From contig JACVRA010000364.1 of NCBI GenBank assembly GCA_019828545.1, positions 434,001 through 498,000 of the forward strand: DNA of 64,000 bases. Reading direction: 5' to 3'. The notes beneath the pieces are model-generated. The model saw only the letters and a list, made by a program, of their open reading frames with translations. It had not been told where the DNA came from and ran no database searches. Within the stretch, counting starts at the first letter, position 1; each line of letters starts with the position of its first letter. The stretch is from Paracamarosporium sp. OC-R06-R3. Its lineage: Eukaryota; Ascomycota; Dothideomycetes; Pleosporales; Didymosphaeriaceae. Both the position numbers and the translations under genes were made by a program. Positions 23,217-33,545 of this stretch are shown in pieces.

Positions 23217-24035
23217 ATGGCCCCAGCACCATCCGCCCTCTATACCCCAACTTTCTTTCTCGCCCTTCTCACTACCCTTGTCCTAGCCGCCTCCCTCCGT
23301 CTCCTTGCCATTCTCCCAAACACCCGCCGCAGCACCCCTGCTGCGCGGCGAAAATTGGGTGATGCGACAAGAGTCCTAATCGTCCTCGGCTCGGGCGGGC
23401 ACACGCAAGAGATGCTGTATCTATTGAAAGACTTGGATACAAGGAAGTACACGCACAGAACCTGGGTGGTCAGTAGCGGGGACGCATTCTCAGCTGGACG
23501 GGCCGTCGAATTTGAGCAAGTGTTAGAGGAAAAAGCCAAAGCGGGAGCACGAGCCTCAAGGAAGGGCGGGGAGAAGGCGGATCAGAAAGACGGATCAAGT
23601 ATGAGCGAAGCAGACGAGAATTGGAATGTCGGTCCCTCGCACTACGATGTCGCAACCGTACCCCGCGCACGCCGCATCCACCAGTCCCTCCTTACTACGC
23701 CTCTGTCCTCGCTGCACTGCTTGTACGCGTGCTTCAAGCCGCTGCTTTCCTCTTCCTCTTCCTCCTCCGCAAACTTACCCGACCTGATCATTACTAATGG
23801 TCCGGCTACCGCATGTATCCTTATCTTGGCGTCTTTCATCCTCAAGTTCTTCGACATCAAAGGGGCAAACAGCAGGGGGAAGTGCAAGACTATTTATGCG
23901 GAGAGCTTCGCGAGGGTAAAGACGTTAAGTCTGAGCGGGAGGTTGTTGGTGAAGGTTGTGGATCGGTTTTTGGTGCAGTGGGAGGGGTTGGAGGGGGCAG
24001 GAGGAAGAGCGGAGTTTTGGGGGATTCTTGTTTGA
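23217..24035 (+). CDS. ALG14: UDP-N-acetylglucosamine transferase subunit Alg14, 272 aa
   Basis: Single exon. Alg14 is the ER-membrane anchor that recruits Alg13 to form the enzyme adding the second GlcNAc to dolichol-PP-GlcNAc in N-glycan assembly. The N-terminal hydrophobic segment FFLALLTTLVLAASLRLLAI (about 13-32) is the membrane anchor. It is followed by VLIVLGSGGHTQEML (GSGGHT is the family signature), DLIITNGPATAC near 200, and IYAESFARVKTLSLSGRLL toward the C-terminus with LVQWEGL near the end, all typical. A lineage-variable, charged and low-complexity insert (about 105-180, including a run of eight serines) makes it longer than the yeast protein. It lies tail to tail with the uL24m-like gene. 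Confidence 0.95.
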   Translation: MAPAPSALYTPTFFLALLTTLVLAASLRLLAILPNTRRSTPAARRKLGDATRVLIVLGSGGHTQEMLYLLKDLDTRKYTHRTWVVSSGDAFSAGRAVEFEQVLEEKAKAGARASRKGGEKADQKDGSSMSEADENWNVGPSHYDVATVPRARRIHQSLLTTPLSSLHCLYACFKPLLSSSSSSSANLPDLIITNGPATACILILASFILKFFDIKGANSRGKCKTIYAESFARVKTLSLSGRLLVKVVDRFLVQWEGLEGAGGRAEFWGILV

Positions 24036-24254
24036 GAGAGCGTCGGCAACGTAAGCCTATGCGCAAGAAGTCATCCACGACATGCGTTGGAGGAATAAAC
24101 GTACATGTTTTGGAAACTAGATACCCCCGATCGACAATGCGACCAATGGATGTCGATGTGTTGCTCAACGCATCCTTACATGTGCTCTACTTTGACCTAT
24201 TATACAAGCGGAATATCTACAATATGCTACATTGCACAGTACATTCGTCGAACT

Positions 24255-25902
24255 TTAGTCCAGCTCGGCCACCGTTGCTGGCTTTGCCGTCGTTGAACTC
24301 CTCGCGGCCTGCTTAGCCGCCATGTGCTTCCCCAATGCAAGCATCAATGCGTCTCTGTCCACCTTTGTCGCCTCTGCCGCCGCCAATTTCTTCTGTCTCT
24401 CAACCTCCCATCTCAACTGCAACGGCGTCTTCATGCTCTCCGGTGCGCCTTTCCTTCTCAGCTTCTCCGCCTTCGCCGCCTTCCTTTCCGCACGCTGTTC
24501 GGGCGTAACTTCCTTAGCATCCTCATACCAGTCTTGCTTCTCGTTGCGATCGGCGGTTTCGACTTCCTTGGCGTGCTCCTGGATTTCGGGAGTGAGCTGT
24601 TGGGGGAACGGCGGGTAGACGAGGGTAGGATAGAAGGAAGAGGTGTGGGGTGAGGGTTCGGCTTTGTTGCGTCCGGTGTCGTCGTCGTGGTCTGGTGGAA
24701 GTTTTGCGGGTGGGCCGCGCGGGAGCCTTGGTACCTCTTCAACTTGTTCGAGCTTCAATTGTACCCTCTCAAGCTCTTTTTCTTCTTCGGTCATTTTACG
24801 TTCTACAGCATCCTGGTCCTGGTCTTTGGGTTTGCGGAAACTGCTGGTTATGGACTTTAGGGCGGCTTTTGAGGATTTGATGGGAGACTTGAGCTTTCCA
24901 ATGAGAGACTCATTAGACTGGTCGCCACTTTGTAGACCTTCGCTTTGTTCTGCTTCTGGTAGTACAGTCTCCCATGGCCACTGGATTCGGCGGCGTGTGC
25001 CAGCGATGTAGCGGTTGAAGATGGGAAACCCAGTTTCGGGGTCGAAGCGGTGCTCCTCTGGAAACTCGCGAGTGCCATAGTCGATATTTGTGAAAGGATC
25101 TCGGCCGGTGGTGTGACGCTCCATGGCGATGTTGTCGACAACAACGTCGGTGTAGGTATGCACGTCGTCTCCGTCTTTGTCCTGGGTTGTCATTCGGTAG
25201 GGGACTACGAGGCGGACGTCTTCCATCGGGAGCGGGACCTCGACTGCGCGTTTCGCTTGTGGTTCCTCGCCTTCCGGAGTATAATACAAGCGACCATCGG
25301 TGTAGTGCTGTGGACTCGTTAGGCCAAATGAACTGTAGTGGGAAGACGGCATCCTGTACCTTGTTGATGTCTTTAATCAAAACATCATGCGTTTCGGCAA
25401 GGACTTCTTGAACGATGCCTATCTTGCCCTTCTCTCTGCCCTTCATGACCATAACACGGTCATCCACGGCGATTGGGAAAAACTTTTTGTCGTCAACCAC
25501 AAGCGGGTACTCAGGCTGGAGGCCTCTAGCCACCCTGGCCTCATTCCTGCGCTTGTGCGTTTCAACGGGAATGTTGGTCCTCCTCAACTGCTCAATGCCC
25601 AAAGCGCCATATCTATCAGCCTCAGGCCCGACAGCGCGATTTGGTCGCAGCGGCCCGAGTTCATAGTCTTCCCTAAGATTCTTCTTCGCCTTTTTGATGG
25701 GGTTTACGACATTTTCCAGCCTCCATTTGTTGGCTTCTTTGTATACCCGTTTATCGTCGAAGCGCTCCTGTATCATCTTCTGGCGCTTTTCGCGGGTACG
25801 TTCGTGCCATCTGATGGCCCCTTTGACTTTTCTTATCTCCCTGATCTTGGCCAGCTGCCTCGCTGTCTTCGCCGGCCTCGCGGTGGCCGTCAATTGACTC
25901 AT
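24255..25902 (-). CDS. KOW-domain mitochondrial ribosomal protein, uL24m-like, 531 aa
   Basis: Exon 1 is 25360-25902, a 52-bp intron 25308-25359 has a CCTAACG branch point, and exon 2 is 24255-25307. The start MSQLTATARPAKTARQLAKI is an Arg/Lys-rich presequence-like segment. The KOW core is FFPIAVDDRVMVMKGREKGK followed by GIVQEVLAETHDVLIKDINK, then HYTDGRLYYTPEGEE after the intron. In the family this protein binds 23S-type rRNA at an early step of large-subunit assembly. The C-terminal ~250 residues are rich in Glu/Lys/Pro with a predicted charged coil (TEEEKELERVQLKLEQVEE), far beyond the bacterial L24 length. Assignment to the mitochondrial ribosome is from family resemblance. It is divergent, at 309 bp, from the Ima1 gene. 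Confidence 0.85.
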
Positions 25903-26211
25903 GGTGGATGCGGATTTGTTGATGGGTGATGGGTTCACAGCGCGGCGCTATCGAGACATGGGCGGTCGACTAATAAATGAGGGACGAAGGAAGATGAAGC
26001 GTCCAAGGCACTTCCCGACTCTCCTTTCCAGCTTTCTGCAGGCTGGAGTCGAACCGATCGATCGTCGAATGTTCCGCGTGAGCTTTGAGGGAGCAACCAA
26101 ATTTCGCGTAGCTCTGGCCGGGCGGTGAGCCACGGCAGAACTTTCCGAGCGTCACCACTCCCGTCATCCCGACCGCAGCGCCTCAGAACGTCCCAAGTCC
26201 CTTCTTTCAGC
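25903..26211. promoter_or_regulatory. Bidirectional promoter between the uL24m-like and Ima1 genes
   Basis: 309 bp separate the two start codons, so control elements are probably shared. Open frames that cross it are overlapping shadows. No specific binding site is named. Confidence 0.45.
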
Positions 26212-28008
26212 ATGGTGAAGCTGTTGCGCCGGAAGTTGCGCTGCCATGGCTGCGGTGAAACCTCACCAAGTGAGCGCTCGGGTGTTGCCCGAGCATGGGT
26301 TTGCCCTTATTGTGAAGCAGTCAACCATGTGGACGAGGTATGACGGAAAGCGCGCGCATTCACTGTGTATATATAGACAAACCTCTGACTTGCTTCATAG
26401 CGTGGACAAATCACCGACCCGCCGGTCGAGTTGACCGCCCAATTTCAGCCGGCATTCAGTCAACGCGCGCGCTCGCCAACTCCCGACATCATGTCCGCAC
26501 CTGCCGAGTCACCTTTCTGCGAACGCTGCGAGAAGAACCAGTTGATTGTGAATCGGTCCCTCGCCGAATACCTTCCAGATGAAAATGATCCGCAATACGC
26601 AAAATTCGAAGCGACGCTTCCGCAATATCAAGCGCAGCTAGAGGAACGATACCCACTGGTCTGCGAGAACTGTATTGAGAGGGTTCAGGCAGGCATTCGA
26701 CAAGCTGGCTATGCAGCTAAAGCCGACGCTGTACGGCGTAAGTTGGATCAGTCTAAGAAATACCAGGACGAGACGCGGACTCTGCGGCAAATATCGACTC
26801 TTGCGATCATATGGCTGGGGAAGTGGGTATACATTGCTAGCGTCGTTGTCGCTATCGTCTGGCACGGTTTCGGCGCGATCGCATACTTTGACTTCTCGGA
26901 TCAAAGTTTCGATTGGGCAAATTGCTTATCAGAAACAGTATATGAGAGGGAGGTTCACCAGAGTTGCGTTGTATCGTCACCAGTCCGACAAATCGTGTAT
27001 TACGCACTTGTTGCAGACCTCCTTACCCTCTGGTGGAATCCAAAGCTAGCACAAAAGATGAAACATGCCAACGGACGTATGCGTGGACTTTTTGTCCTTT
27101 GGATAACCCGTGTGGTCGTTCTTCTATTGAATTCAGTCAGTTACCTGTTCCTCCAGGAGAGTTCCGTCAAAGACAACGACTATATCACCAACGAACGTGT
27201 AAATTTCTTCCACTTTACACACATCGCACTTTTCACCATTGGTATCCTCGCTACCTGCATTAGCTGGAAGATAATCACCATCAAATACGTCTCCACAAAG
27301 GAACTCCTACGACCGCTCGACGCTCACCTTCCAACGGCACCTGGCAGCAACGAAACGACACCTCGACATCAAAACACTAATGTGTTTCCTAACAACACAA
27401 GCTTTGACTCCATGGCCGCCGGGTTCGCCTCCAGCTTTCCCTCCGAGCTCAATGCGTACCCTCCATCCCCCACGTTGACCGCCACATCCGTCGCGGCGAC
27501 CGATGACAGTGAATTCACTCCTTGGACTAATCGCAAACTATCCGTCACTCAATATGGCGATGGCGAGGCAATGGACTGGACACCGACCCACTCCCGCTTT
27601 GCGCCTCACGCGCCCTCTCTCATCACTCCCAAATTCACCGCTCAGCCCGAGCAACCATCACCGACTAAAACCCCACCCGTCTCGATCTTCAAAACCGGCG
27701 CCGAGCAAAATCCATTCCGCCGACGCATCCCTGCTGCGCCCAAAGCGCCTGCTGCTGCCAAAGCGGATCCCTGGCACAAACCCGCCTGGGCACCTGAACC
27801 TGAAGAAAGGAAGAGGAACTTCTTCGAGGAGGACAGGGAGAAGAACAGAGATCTGGGACAGGGGCTGAAGGGTAGGGGCGTCCCTCGGACGGTAGAACGA
27901 GAAGCACAGCTCTTTGCGCCTCCCAAGTTCAAGTATGATGCTGGGGGTTACACGGGGGTTAAAGAGACGGGGTTAGAGGAGGGATTTAACGATTTGTTTT
28001 CGAAATAA
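26212..28008 (+). CDS. IMA1: Ima1/Samp1-type inner nuclear membrane protein, 577 aa
   Basis: Exon 1 is 26212-26337, the intron 26338-26400, and exon 2 26401-28008. The N-terminus carries the Ima1 zinc-binding domain: CHGCGE, CPYCEAVNHVDE, then after the intron RGQITDPPVE, followed by FCERCEKNQ and VCENCIERV, four Cys-x-x-Cys pairs. At least four hydrophobic segments follow, e.g. AIIWLGKWVYIASVVVAIVW, IVYYALVADLLTLWW, GLFVLWITRVVVLLLNSVSY and HIALFTIGILATCI. The C-terminal ~220 residues are a Pro/Ser-rich tail facing the nucleoplasm or cytoplasm. In fission yeast Ima1, and its animal relative Samp1, couple chromatin to the nuclear envelope and cytoskeleton. The intron falls between DE and RGQITDPP, and the motif reads through cleanly once joined. 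Confidence 0.92.
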
Positions 28009-28881
28009 GTTGGAGGTTGATGGCATAGCATTATTCTTGGGTACGCTGGTCTTTATGCATTGCGGGTTGGGCACAGTGGCGTTTGTGTTTGAGATACCCT
28101 CTTGTATGGCTTTGTCGCTTTGGTGCGACTGCGGGTCAGCGCTGGGTCGGTGCATGGAAATCGAGGATCGGATGGCCTTCATCTCTTTGGCGTAACTAGG
28201 CATAGTGTTGGGTAAGATTGCGCAACGTTACATACTGAAGAGCTTGCTATTACTCATACTTTGCGCATGGTTGGTTGTGTTGTAGTTAAACACGCCGTCG
28301 AGTTCATGTTCTAAAGTCATACGAAGCAGAGTTTCGCAGGATATCATGCATCAAGGGGTCCAAATAGCGAATTCAATGACAGTAAGAGCGAACCGTTGTC
28401 CTGTAGCTATTTACTCTCGTCGCAGACACTCGGACACTCGTCGTATAACCGAATACTCCAGGAAATCTCGTTGACAACTGAGGAAAGAGGGCAGGGTATG
28501 AGCATCAAGGGCGACTAGAGATTCCGTCATGCAAAGCCATGTGAATCAAAGAGACGAAAGGAGTCAGTTAAAGTTCGTGTTGAATCTCAAGGGAGATGCA
28601 CCAAACATCAACCTTCTCAATTGCATCTTGTGGTATCCAGAGTTACCGCAATGACATCAGGAACGGGCGGGATGGAGTGTTGGACGCTTGGATAGATTAG
28701 GATTTTCTACCTAACCCCAAGCCAAATCATGATCTTTTCACATGCCGATATAGTGCGGGAAGAAGCCCTGAAGATCCCCAATGCTAAGACTCCGTTGCCC
28801 TTCCTTGATGTCCGCAGATCCACAATTCATCGCTTGTCGTTTCACTCTCCGATATTCCAATCCTTGCTGCTTGCGAGCCGC
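28009..28881. other. Convergent intergenic region
   Basis: About 870 bp between the 3' ends of the Ima1 and uS12 genes. No gene or repeat recognised; small frames here overlap on both strands. Confidence 0.5.
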
Positions 28882-29505
28882 TTATGACCTGGGCTTCTCC
28901 TTCTTCTCCTTCCACAGAGCAGACAGACCGACACCGGACACCTTGACGACCTTGAAACGCACACCAGGAATATCACCCTTGGCCTTGCCCTTACGACCGA
29001 AACCGGCGAGGAGGACTTCGTCGTTCTCGTCCACGAAGTTAAGGCAACCGTCGTTGGGGACTACTATACGTTAGCCGTGCTCACGCCACAATTTTCTTCG
29101 CCACCTTGTTCACCCGTCTCAATGAAGGTCTAAGATTTGGGGCACGTACCGAAAGCAGTGACCTTCTTTCCGTTCTTGATCAACTGCACCCTGACGCACT
29201 TTCGGATAGCGGAGTTGGGCTGCTTGGCCTCGACACCGACCTTCTCAAGGACGATGCCCTTGGCGTGGGAAGAACCACCGAAGGGAGACGACTTGTAGGC
29301 GGTACCGAGGAGACGCTTCTTGTAGTGGAGATCGGCCCATTTGCCCTCACGACGGGTGTTCTGAAGCTTGCGCGCGGCGTTGAGACCTCTCGGCTGTCCT
29401 GTGTTCCATTGTAAGCTCTTGCGTCGTAGCAACGGGTGCAGCGTGCGAGTCGACAGAATCTTGCGCTGGATGGAACAATGGTTGCAAATGCGTACCTTTA
29501 CCCAT
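28882..29505 (-). CDS. RPS23: Cytosolic small-subunit ribosomal protein uS12 (Rps23), 145 aa
   Basis: Three exons on the minus strand: 29496-29505 (10 bp, ATGGGTAAAG), 29150-29398 and 28882-29060. Joining gives [20 protein letters not shown], then [20 protein letters not shown], the [19 protein letters not shown] decoding-site loop, [19 protein letters not shown], and an end at KEKKEKPRS. The length of 145 residues matches the eukaryotic family, and the sequence is almost invariant. uS12 lies at the decoding centre of the 40S subunit; the proline in QPNSAI is the residue known to be hydroxylated in the family. The initial exon carries only three codons plus one base, so automatic gene calling easily misses it. 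It is divergent at 332 bp from the next gene. Confidence 0.97.
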
Positions 29506-29837
29506 GATGGCGGTATTGTCGATGCAATCGCTGGGTGGGGTGGGTGGTTAGTATGGCGGACTGAAGAAGTTGAAGGTTGCGGGATGCTCTTGCGACAATT
29601 CATTGTGGGCTTGGCGGAAACCGAAGCGCTAACGCTCGAAGGAGAGCTAGCGCGGAATGCACCTGCCCCACGCACGCTCGCTCTATCATGGACAAGCGTC
29701 CCTCAGCACGCGTGCTACCCCCTCATGTTCCTTCTCTCAATATGAAACCCTTCGTCAACACTACGATCGAGCACTAATTCTGCTTTTCATGCATCAGCGA
29801 TTGAAATTGGAAGATAGTTTTTGATTAATAGAGCGCA

Positions 29838-30692
29838 ATGTCTACTAACAAGATCACCAAAACTCCCTCGCGGCTCCCAGCGCCCGCTCTCTTCGTCGGT
29901 CCACCCTCGCATAACGCCTCTGCTACGTCCCTCCTCCCAGGCACAGGTACCGACAAACCTTCACGTGCCCCCCTAGCCCGACAACGCTCCCTACTATCAC
30001 CAGATGCCAAAAGACCACCCCCGCCAACGACATCCGCCTCCACCTACGAAGGTGACCCTTTGACGCTCATCTCTTCGAACCCCAACGCGCCCTTTGTCCG
30101 CCACCAGAAGCAGCAGAATGCCGCCGCAGAGGCCGAGCAATCATCGCGTGCCGAAGCAATATGGGCAGAGATGCAAAACACGCTCGAGGAGGTGGAATTG
30201 AGCGCCATAAAAGGGCCGGGCATGACCGTCTTTGGCAGTGAACACAGCCGTGCTTTGGAAGATTTACGCAACGCACAGATCGATCTCGCGAGAGCATGGG
30301 CGCGCTCTGAAGCTGAAGAGTTGGACCAGTCTTCCGAGGAACGTCGTTCTGCCGGGGACACAGATAACAACGTAGCTCAACTTCTCAGCATTCCCGAACG
30401 CTCTACAGAGAAGCCAGGTCAGAGTTCTCCAAATTCGACCAGCAACACTGGCGGCACCTTTGAGAAGAGCAAGCTAGAGGAAGAAACAGAGCACGACATC
30501 CAGCTTAGCAGGAAAAGACGAGAGGCGAACGATCGGTATTTTGAGAAAGTAAATAGAGGAGTGCTGGAGGTCGTCAACAGACTGGAGGAAGTTGCGAAAG
30601 CGATGAAAACCGTTGAGAGCGAGAGCAAAGAGATTTGGAGTGATAATCAGAGTGCTGAGACAGCAAGCGAAACGGCACCGAGTGTTACTTGA
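29838..30692 (+). CDS. Hypothetical coiled-coil protein, 284 aa
   Basis: Single exon. The start MSTNKITKTPSRLPAPALFV has a good initiation context (AATG after GCGCA). The first ~90 residues are Ser/Pro/Thr-rich and probably disordered. A helical region follows (AEAIWAEMQNTLEEVELSAI, HSRALEDLRNAQIDLARAWA), then an acidic low-complexity linker and a C-terminal coil (ESEHDIQ-like segment, RGVLEVVNRLEEVAKAMKTV). I do not recognise a named family or a catalytic motif. Strong charge periodicity suggests a structural or adaptor role in a larger complex, but this is only a reading of composition. It is divergent from uS12 and convergent with the MFS gene. Confidence 0.75.
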   Translation: MSTNKITKTPSRLPAPALFVGPPSHNASATSLLPGTGTDKPSRAPLARQRSLLSPDAKRPPPPTTSASTYEGDPLTLISSNPNAPFVRHQKQQNAAAEAEQSSRAEAIWAEMQNTLEEVELSAIKGPGMTVFGSEHSRALEDLRNAQIDLARAWARSEAEELDQSSEERRSAGDTDNNVAQLLSIPERSTEKPGQSSPNSTSNTGGTFEKSKLEEETEHDIQLSRKRREANDRYFEKVNRGVLEVVNRLEEVAKAMKTVESESKEIWSDNQSAETASETAPSVT

Positions 30693-30960
30693 AGATGAGG
30701 AATATTGGCGTTCACCTTGGAGGTTTACGCTTGTCAATCCCAACAAAGGGCGTTAAGACTTGACGAACGTAAAAGCTACCCGCACGAGTAAGGGCAAATG
30801 TCTATGCCCCAAGTATGGTTCATGTACCACCGTTGGGTACCACGAAGATACCGGAAACGAACAGTGCAGAGCTCGATGAAGACCGATAGTATTGTTTACT
30901 TGCTACCTGTTTTTACATTCCACGCAAATGCTGGATTTTCCCCTCAACAAGCTGTTGTAT

Positions 30961-32503
30961 CTACAGCAAGTACCTATAATCCGGGTTCAGGTCGCCCATC
31001 TCCGTCTTCTCATACTCTGTCAACCCCACATCTCTTACACTCTTCTCTCGACTTCGGTTTGCCATCTGGCACAGGATGAAATACAGCAAGCAGCTAAGCG
31101 CACTCAACGCCACAAACGCGAGACATATCGAATATCCAGGGATATACTTCGGCGCATCCTTGTCCAGGAACGCATAGACGGCAATGATGCCTCCTATGTT
31201 ACCAAAACCGACCTGCCAAGCCGAGCCGATAGCTCTACGGTGATGCCCACCCAAATTCATGTTGAACCAACATACGATAACAGGCATAGCTGTGTACGCA
31301 CCCATGGCGACGAGGAAAAGTGCCGCATACTGCACTTCGCGATTGTCGTGTACAGATATGAGTATCGCGAAGCCCGAGATGGCGACGCAAATTGGGAAGA
31401 TGCAGAAGAGGAAGCGGTGCTTCAATCGATCCGAGAACCACGCAACAAGCATAGCGAACCCGAAAGCTGCTGCCCACGGCGGCACAGAATGCAGCTGGGT
31501 CTGGATCTTACTGTATCCATAGCTCTGTATGATGGCGGGCGAGAAGTACGCGTATCCGTATGCCGGGACGATAAGACCAAAGTACATAAAGCCGCCAACA
31601 ATAATCTTCGGGTCTTTGAAAACGCGTCCGACGTCCGCGAGCTTGATGGGTCGCTCTCGCGCGCTTCTGCCTTGGTCGATGCGTAGCCTGGCCTGGACGT
31701 ATTCGCGCTCTTCATCCGTAAGCCACTTGACTTCCTCGGGGAAGTTGGGCAGCAAAAAGAAAAAGAAGAATGAAACCACGCAGGTGAGCGTGCCTTCGAG
31801 GATGAAAATCCAGCGCCAGCCAGCGTAGCCGCGCATGCCGTCCATTTTACCGATTGCGCTGGCGAGCAGGCCGCCGAATGCGCCGGCCAATGTAGTGCTG
31901 GAGAAGAAAAAGCTATATCGCTTTTGGGCTTCCTTTCTGCGATACCACATGCCGATCAGATAGAAGGCGCCTGGAAACATTCCCGTCTCAAACACACCCA
32001 GAAAGAAGCGCGTTGCCAGCAAGCCCGAGTAGTTCTGCACAAAGCCCTGGAGCATGGTGACGAGCCCGAAGCCGAACATGCATATGGAAAGCCAGATTCT
32101 CGGCTTCAACTTCTTGAGTATAACGTTAGAGGGAATCTCAAAGAGAATATATGGGACGAAAAAGATGACGAGCGCGTTGTTATACTTGGTTTTGACCAAG
32201 CCGAGTTCTTTGGAGAGGCCGAAGACGTTGGCATTGGCGATGTTGACGCGGTCCAAGAAGGCTAGTAGGTACATGATGCAGAGGAAGGGCACGACGTGCA
32301 GATCGATCTTGGTGACTAGCTTGCGCTCCGTGGTATGCGCCGGGCAGAGGACGGTGTCTGGGGCGTCATCGTCATAGTTGGCATCGTAGGCAGGGACCGC
32401 AATGTCGTCAGACAGGTTGGACGCGTCCTCTGGAGGAGGTCAGTCAGTCAGAGTACAGTGGGTCGTCGACTCGTTAATGCTTACTCTCTTTGTGCGAAAA
32501 CAT
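30961..32503 (-). CDS. MFS transporter, anion:cation symporter (Tna1/Dal5-like) family, 495 aa
   Basis: Exon 1 is only 32485-32503 (19 bp, MFSHKE plus one base), the intron 32430-32484, and exon 2 30961-32429. After an acidic cytoplasmic N-terminus the protein reads TERKLVTKIDLHVVPFLCIM, then DRVNIANANVFGLSKELGL, the family hallmark between the first two membrane helices. About twelve hydrophobic helices follow, with GWRWIFILEGTLT marking helix six and a Pro-rich FLLPNFPEEVKWLTDEERE loop in the middle, both typical. This family moves organic anions such as nicotinate, allantoate, pantothenate or dipeptides by proton symport; the substrate here cannot be named. The end MGDLNPDYRYLL is short and cytosolic. 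Gene and frame continuity are well supported. Confidence 0.92.
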
Positions 32504-33545
32504 GGTGACGGTTCCGGTGTGTTGAGCAGCCCAGTGCTGAGCTCTCGCGGACGTGGTCGCAAACGCGTGCTGGATATGTATGTCGCCAGTGCTTTATAGA
32601 AGCAGCTCTCCGTTTTCGCACAGCTGGTGCGTAATATGACTGGAGCTCCCTTGTGCTCGGAACTCGGATTTAGGATTCGGTGAAGGCTGTCGCCCCGCAT
32701 GTGCTTGCCCGCTATGGGCTACAACAGCCGACTCGCTGTGTGGCTTGCTCCAAAGAGGCAGCTCGCGTCCGTTCCCCAGACGGAGGAGCCAATCATGCCG
32801 GCGGCGCCGCTCTCGTTCGCAGTGTCATGCGGCGGGCTGTATTGCGTCCTGAGTCAGCCGATGGGCGGTTGTGTAGAGCAGGCCATTTGCTGTGTAGGGC
32901 GTGCGTGCGAGGTTGCTAGTCCTCGTCGAGTTCTCGTGCAGCCAGGGCGCATACCAGCATGCCAGCATACCAGCACACCAGCATGGCCTCGGTTTGCGCT
33001 GATGCTGCAAGTCAGCTCGTCGCCACCCACGGACCGGGACGCCCACGGGCGATCCGACATCGGACCGGCGGCGGCGACGAGGAATTTCTGGTCGGATGGT
33101 CAGCTAGCGCGCGGCCTGTGCGGCATTCGTTCATGGTCATGGGAAAGTCGCATCGCGTCGATTGAGCCTCAACAGCCCTGCGCGGTGCCCTCGGTGGCTC
33201 GCCATCCGTGGTAACCATCCCTACGCCCACAGGCTGATGTCCGCATGCGCCCGTGGGCCGGCAAATGCGGCGGATATATTTCTCGCTTAGTCTGGGTCTG
33301 GTCCTTCCCGAGCCACCAGACCTGGAGCGGGAGCCAAGTGTCAGAGCTGCAGGCCCCAAAACCGACGTCTCTCATCCTACTCGCAGCCTTCCGCCCACTC
33401 TCCGCCCCACCTCGCCCTCTACACCTCTGCTCATCGCCCGCGCCCGCGTCCGCGTCCGCTCTATGCTGCTGCCACCGGCGTTTCCCCCAGTGCTCTGACC
33501 GTCGTCTCCTGCATCCCGTTTCAGCGGCTGGTCTGCTGACCAGCA
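32504..33545. promoter_or_regulatory. Divergent promoter region, MFS to F-box-like gene
   Basis: About 1 kb with a GC-rich, C-rich stretch just upstream of the F-box-like gene, as is common for fungal leaders. It contains a short 8-bp tandem repeat (separate entry). Overlapping frames in this region have no domains. Confidence 0.5.
32950..32989. repeat. 8-bp tandem repeat, about five copies
   Basis: Five consecutive units of the form CATACCAG, CATGCCAG, CATACCAG, CACACCAG and CATGGCCT, differing by one or two bases. It lies in the promoter region between the MFS and F-box-like genes. It is a short microsatellite-like element with no evidence of function. Confidence 0.85.
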
